Source: Gp13-AA77 sp035946735
GTDB lineage: Bacteria > Acidobacteriota > Terriglobia > UBA7540
Direction: 5' to 3'
DNA: 64,000 nt
NCBI GenBank assembly: GCA_035946735.1
Contig: DASYYZ010000169.1
Coordinates: 62,001-126,000 of the forward strand
Numbering within the stretch: the stretch's first letter is position 1; each line of letters opens with the position of its first letter. Both the position numbers and the translations under genes were made by a program. This document shows, one piece after another, positions 62,250 through 64,000 of the stretch. The notes beneath the pieces are model-generated. The model saw nothing but the letters and a program-made list of their open reading frames with translations, searched no databases and was not told the DNA's origin.

Positions 62250-62640
62250 CCCGAAAAAGATGCGCCCGAACGGTTTTCGAATCTCGGGCGCGAGCCGCGT
62301 GGTCACACCCGGCAGCCTTCGTTCACGGTCGAGGGCAAGACGGCCATCCTGTTGGACGATGTGCTCTACACCGGCCGCACCACGCGGGCTGCGCTGGACG
62401 CCCTGGTGGACCATGGCCGACCGCGGCGCGTCGAGCTCTGCGCCCTGATTGACCGGGGCCACCGCGAGGTGCCGATCGAGGCGAACTATGTGGCCGGACG
62501 GTCCAGACTGCGGACGCCGAAGTTATTGAGGTGCAGCTGAGAGAAGTGGACGAGGAAGAGCGAGCGACGCTCTGTGAGACAGGGCGGAAGGTAGTGGATC
62601 GACTGACCCACTACCGGATCAAGGGTAAACTCCCGCCGGG
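62250..62640 (+). pseudogene. pyrR: Decayed pyrR (uracil phosphoribosyltransferase/attenuator) fragment
   Basis: The middle frame reads FTVEGKTAILLDDVLYTGRTTRAALDALVDHGRPRRVELCALIDRGHREVPIEANYV in sense, the PRPP-loop and C-terminal part of PyrR, around 62320-62490. After ANYV the frame is lost; one extra base near 62491 restores G-R-T-V-Q-T-A-D-A-E-V-I-E-V in the next frame, the expected PyrR ending. Upstream of LGREP the N-terminal half (including the usual IGIRRRG segment) is absent. So it is 5'-truncated and frameshifted. Nothing else is convincing in 62077-62740. Confidence 0.7.
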
Positions 62641-62740
62641 CCTTCGCGACTGCTCTCTGCAATTAGCCCTCAGAACTGACCATATAGTTCAGCATCTCGG
62701 CAGGCAGTCAATCTCAGAGGAAGCGTCTTCCAGCCGCTCT

Positions 62741-63007
62741 TCACCTACCGCTTATCGCCGCGAATCCTTTAACCATAGAGGCCACCGAGTTCCAGTAGTC
62801 GGGGATCCCTGGGCCTCCCTTTACGATATGGCCGTCGTGATCAAGTGATACCAGGGTTCCGTCGGCGGCTCCAAGCAGCGTTTTAGTGGACGTGTGATAC
62901 AGGAGACTAGCTCCCAGGTGTTTGGAAACTTTGCCTGTCTTCGGAATGTAAAATGTGCCGGTGCTCAAGACCTTTCCATTGTCTTCTACAGTCACTGAGA
63001 TACGCAT
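62741..63007 (-). CDS. Small hypothetical protein
   Basis: 88 residues with a GAAGGA/GGAGG-rich leader just upstream of the ATG, so probably translated. Beta-rich, with a WD/quinoprotein-like stretch (GTLVSLDHDGHIVKGG) and no signal peptide. No family recognised. 60 bp downstream of the DnaJ-like gene, same strand. Confidence 0.5.
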   Translation of the reverse strand: MRISVTVEDNGKVLSTGTFYIPKTGKVSKHLGASLLYHTSTKTLLGAADGTLVSLDHDGHIVKGGPGIPDYWNSVASMVKGFAAISGR

Positions 63008-63067
63008 GCTGATCCTTCTTCCTCCATTCTAAAAGATCGGCGCTACACTCCAGCCAATTACTCGACT

Positions 63068-63751
63068 TTAGCGGCTCTCCCCCGCTTTCAGTTCCGAAAG
63101 CTGGGCCTGGTCAAACCCCGCGCGCCGTGCAGCAATCTGGCCCAGGCCCGGGATCAAATAGAGCCTGTTTTGATAGGCCTGCTTCATGAGAAAAATCCAG
63201 TATAGAGTGACCCCCGTCATCCACAGCACCCAATAGATGGGGCGTTCGAGGCCGATCCACGGGCCCACCACAGTGGCGAAATAGGCGGTCACCGAGAATA
63301 TGATCGATTGCCAGGCGCTGAAACAGATGAAGCGGTCACGCCGATAGCCGGGCATCAGGAGGAAAGCGATTGCCATCGGACCAAAAGCATAAGCCAGCAG
63401 CGCAGGCAGATTCGGCAATCCGGGAGGCGGACCGTAGTTTCCTCGAGCGCGCAGCTTCCAGTAAATCCCGCTGACGCGACGCTCCTCGATCAGGCGGCGA
63501 TCATATTCCACGCGTCGCCGGGGATTCCCAAGCACTTCGTAGGCGGCATTGATCTCCCGAAGTTTGCGGGTGGCGAGCTGGTGCTGCTTGGTGCCCTGCG
63601 TGAAGCGGTCCGGATGCCAGACGCTCGCCAAAACGTGGTAAGACTCCCGGATTCGTTCCAGCGGAGCGTTGGCAGGAACTTCCAGAAGATCGTAATAGGT
63701 CTGTGACGGCCGCACGCGCGGAAACCTCTCTTCTTGTGAGACCAGACCCAC
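63068..63751 (-). CDS. J-domain protein with C-terminal membrane segments
   Basis: 227 residues. J-domain at residues 17-85: YYDLLEVPANAPLERIRESYHVLASVWHPDRF with the HPD tripeptide at 46-48, then INAAYEVLGNPRRRVEYD. The C-terminal half contains about three transmembrane helices (LLAYAFGPMAIAFLLM; WQSIIFSVTAYFATVV; IYWVLWMTGVTLYWIF). No G/F or zinc-finger domains, so a class C-type co-chaperone, probably recruiting DnaK to the membrane. 48 bp downstream of selD on the same strand, possibly co-transcribed. Confidence 0.88.
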   Translation of the reverse strand: MGLVSQEERFPRVRPSQTYYDLLEVPANAPLERIRESYHVLASVWHPDRFTQGTKQHQLATRKLREINAAYEVLGNPRRRVEYDRRLIEERRVSGIYWKLRARGNYGPPPGLPNLPALLAYAFGPMAIAFLLMPGYRRDRFICFSAWQSIIFSVTAYFATVVGPWIGLERPIYWVLWMTGVTLYWIFLMKQAYQNRLYLIPGLGQIAARRAGFDQAQLSELKAGESR

Positions 63752-63799
63752 CTACTGTTGATGCGGAATCCCTCCTGTCGGGAGGCAATCGCATCGCAT

Positions 63800-64000
63800 C
63801 TACGCAACTCGAATCAGCGGGTGCGTCTTGGGCACGACCTCGGCGATTTCTTCCGAGAAGACACCCGCCCCTCTCAAGCTCCTCAGCAATTTCGAAGAAT
63901 CTTCGGCTACCACCGAAAACAGGAGGCCGCCCGCCGTCTGCGGATCAAATAGCAGGTTCCGGATATCTTGCGGGACGCCCGAATCGAACTCGACGCAACT
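63800..64000 (-). CDS. selD: Selenide, water dikinase, C-terminal end (cut by window)
   Basis: The last 66 residues of a minus-strand gene that enters from the right edge; its stop TAG is at 63800-63802. LLFDPQTAGGLLFSV is the SelD signature (NLLFDPQT-S/A-GG), followed by the usual ending LRGAGVFSEEIAEVV. SelD makes selenophosphate from selenide and ATP, the selenium donor for selenocysteyl-tRNA and selenouridine. Only the C-terminal part is visible; the catalytic Cys or Sec near the N-terminus is outside. Downstream (leftward) lie the J-domain gene and, 3.8 kb away, the selenoprotein. Confidence 0.88.
   Translation of the reverse strand, partial: SCVEFDSGVPQDIRNLLFDPQTAGGLLFSVVAEDSSKLLRSLRGAGVFSEEIAEVVPKTHPLIRVA

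Noticed and set aside
62531..62848. Independent 105-codon gene
   Set aside because: Its first 30 residues are the frameshifted end of pyrR, and the remainder is low-quality sequence overlapping the small minus-strand gene.

Overview
The window looks like chromosomal DNA of a GC-rich, diderm, LPS-bearing soil-type bacterium, most probably an acidobacterium. This is an inference from gene content and style: a Kdo hydroxylase, several Lhr/LutAB/PASTA/GAF-SpoIIE-type proteins, long hypothetical secreted proteins and many short palindromic intergenic repeats. No rRNA, tRNA, CRISPR array or complete transposon was found by eye. About 55 protein-coding genes cover most of the sequence.

Layout. 1-4.1 kb: TPR protein, two secreted hypotheticals, a SprT-like metallopeptidase and an orphan periplasmic sugar-binding lipoprotein. 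4.1-8.1 kb: an island whose base composition differs from its flanks. It has 1.1 kb of non-coding DNA bounded by two inverted copies of a double-hairpin repeat, then a complete type II restriction-modification system (methyltransferase, BsuBI/PstI-type endonuclease, C-type controller and a C-box-like operator). 8.3-14.3 kb: radical SAM protein, NtrC-type regulator with its kinase, and DNA polymerase X. 14.4-24.2 kb: HAD phosphatase, then a long minus-strand polysaccharide block (GlgC, two GT4 glycosyltransferases, three methyltransferases, a MurJ-like flippase) headed by a protein with a HEPN-like RNxxxH motif. 24.5-26.5 kb: pyrK-pyrD. 26.5-29.7 kb: lutA-lutB-FAA hydrolase. 29.8-39.3 kb: PASTA protein, ABC-2 exporter, GAF/SpoIIE phosphatase, TsaB, RimI, HtrA-like protease, a GT2 and Pcm. 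39.3-48.4 kb: a very long Lhr helicase, a secreted protein, an M1 peptidase and an HNH endonuclease. 48.8-59.3 kb: small HTH-like protein, DHA2 efflux pump, Nei glycosylase, LemA, LysR, aspartate kinase, threonine synthase, GlpD, acylphosphatase and Apt. 59.3-64 kb: a selenoprotein, KdoO, a thioredoxin-fold protein, a decayed pyrR, a DnaJ-membrane protein and the end of selD.

The strongest discovery is at 59353-60033 (minus). A protein-disulfide-oxidoreductase-like gene is interrupted by an in-frame TGA exactly where the first cysteine of its C-terminal CxxC should be, giving U-P-H-C. The reading frame continues with full family similarity to a normal stop, a hairpin follows the TGA, and the 3' end of selD (selenide, water dikinase) lies 3.8 kb away on the same strand. 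The N-terminal CxxC of the same protein has been replaced by LEYG, so the selenocysteine site would be its only redox centre. A conventional annotation would split this gene into two fragments.

A second theme is repeats: double-hairpin REPIN-like elements with GTAGC...GCTAC outer arms, three ~23-nt direct repeats in the R-M island, and a family of degenerate short-period repeats (GGACAAC-like or CAGTTCTCAGTC-like) scattered between genes and in places inside reading frames (pyrD N-terminus, HAD C-terminus, lhr).
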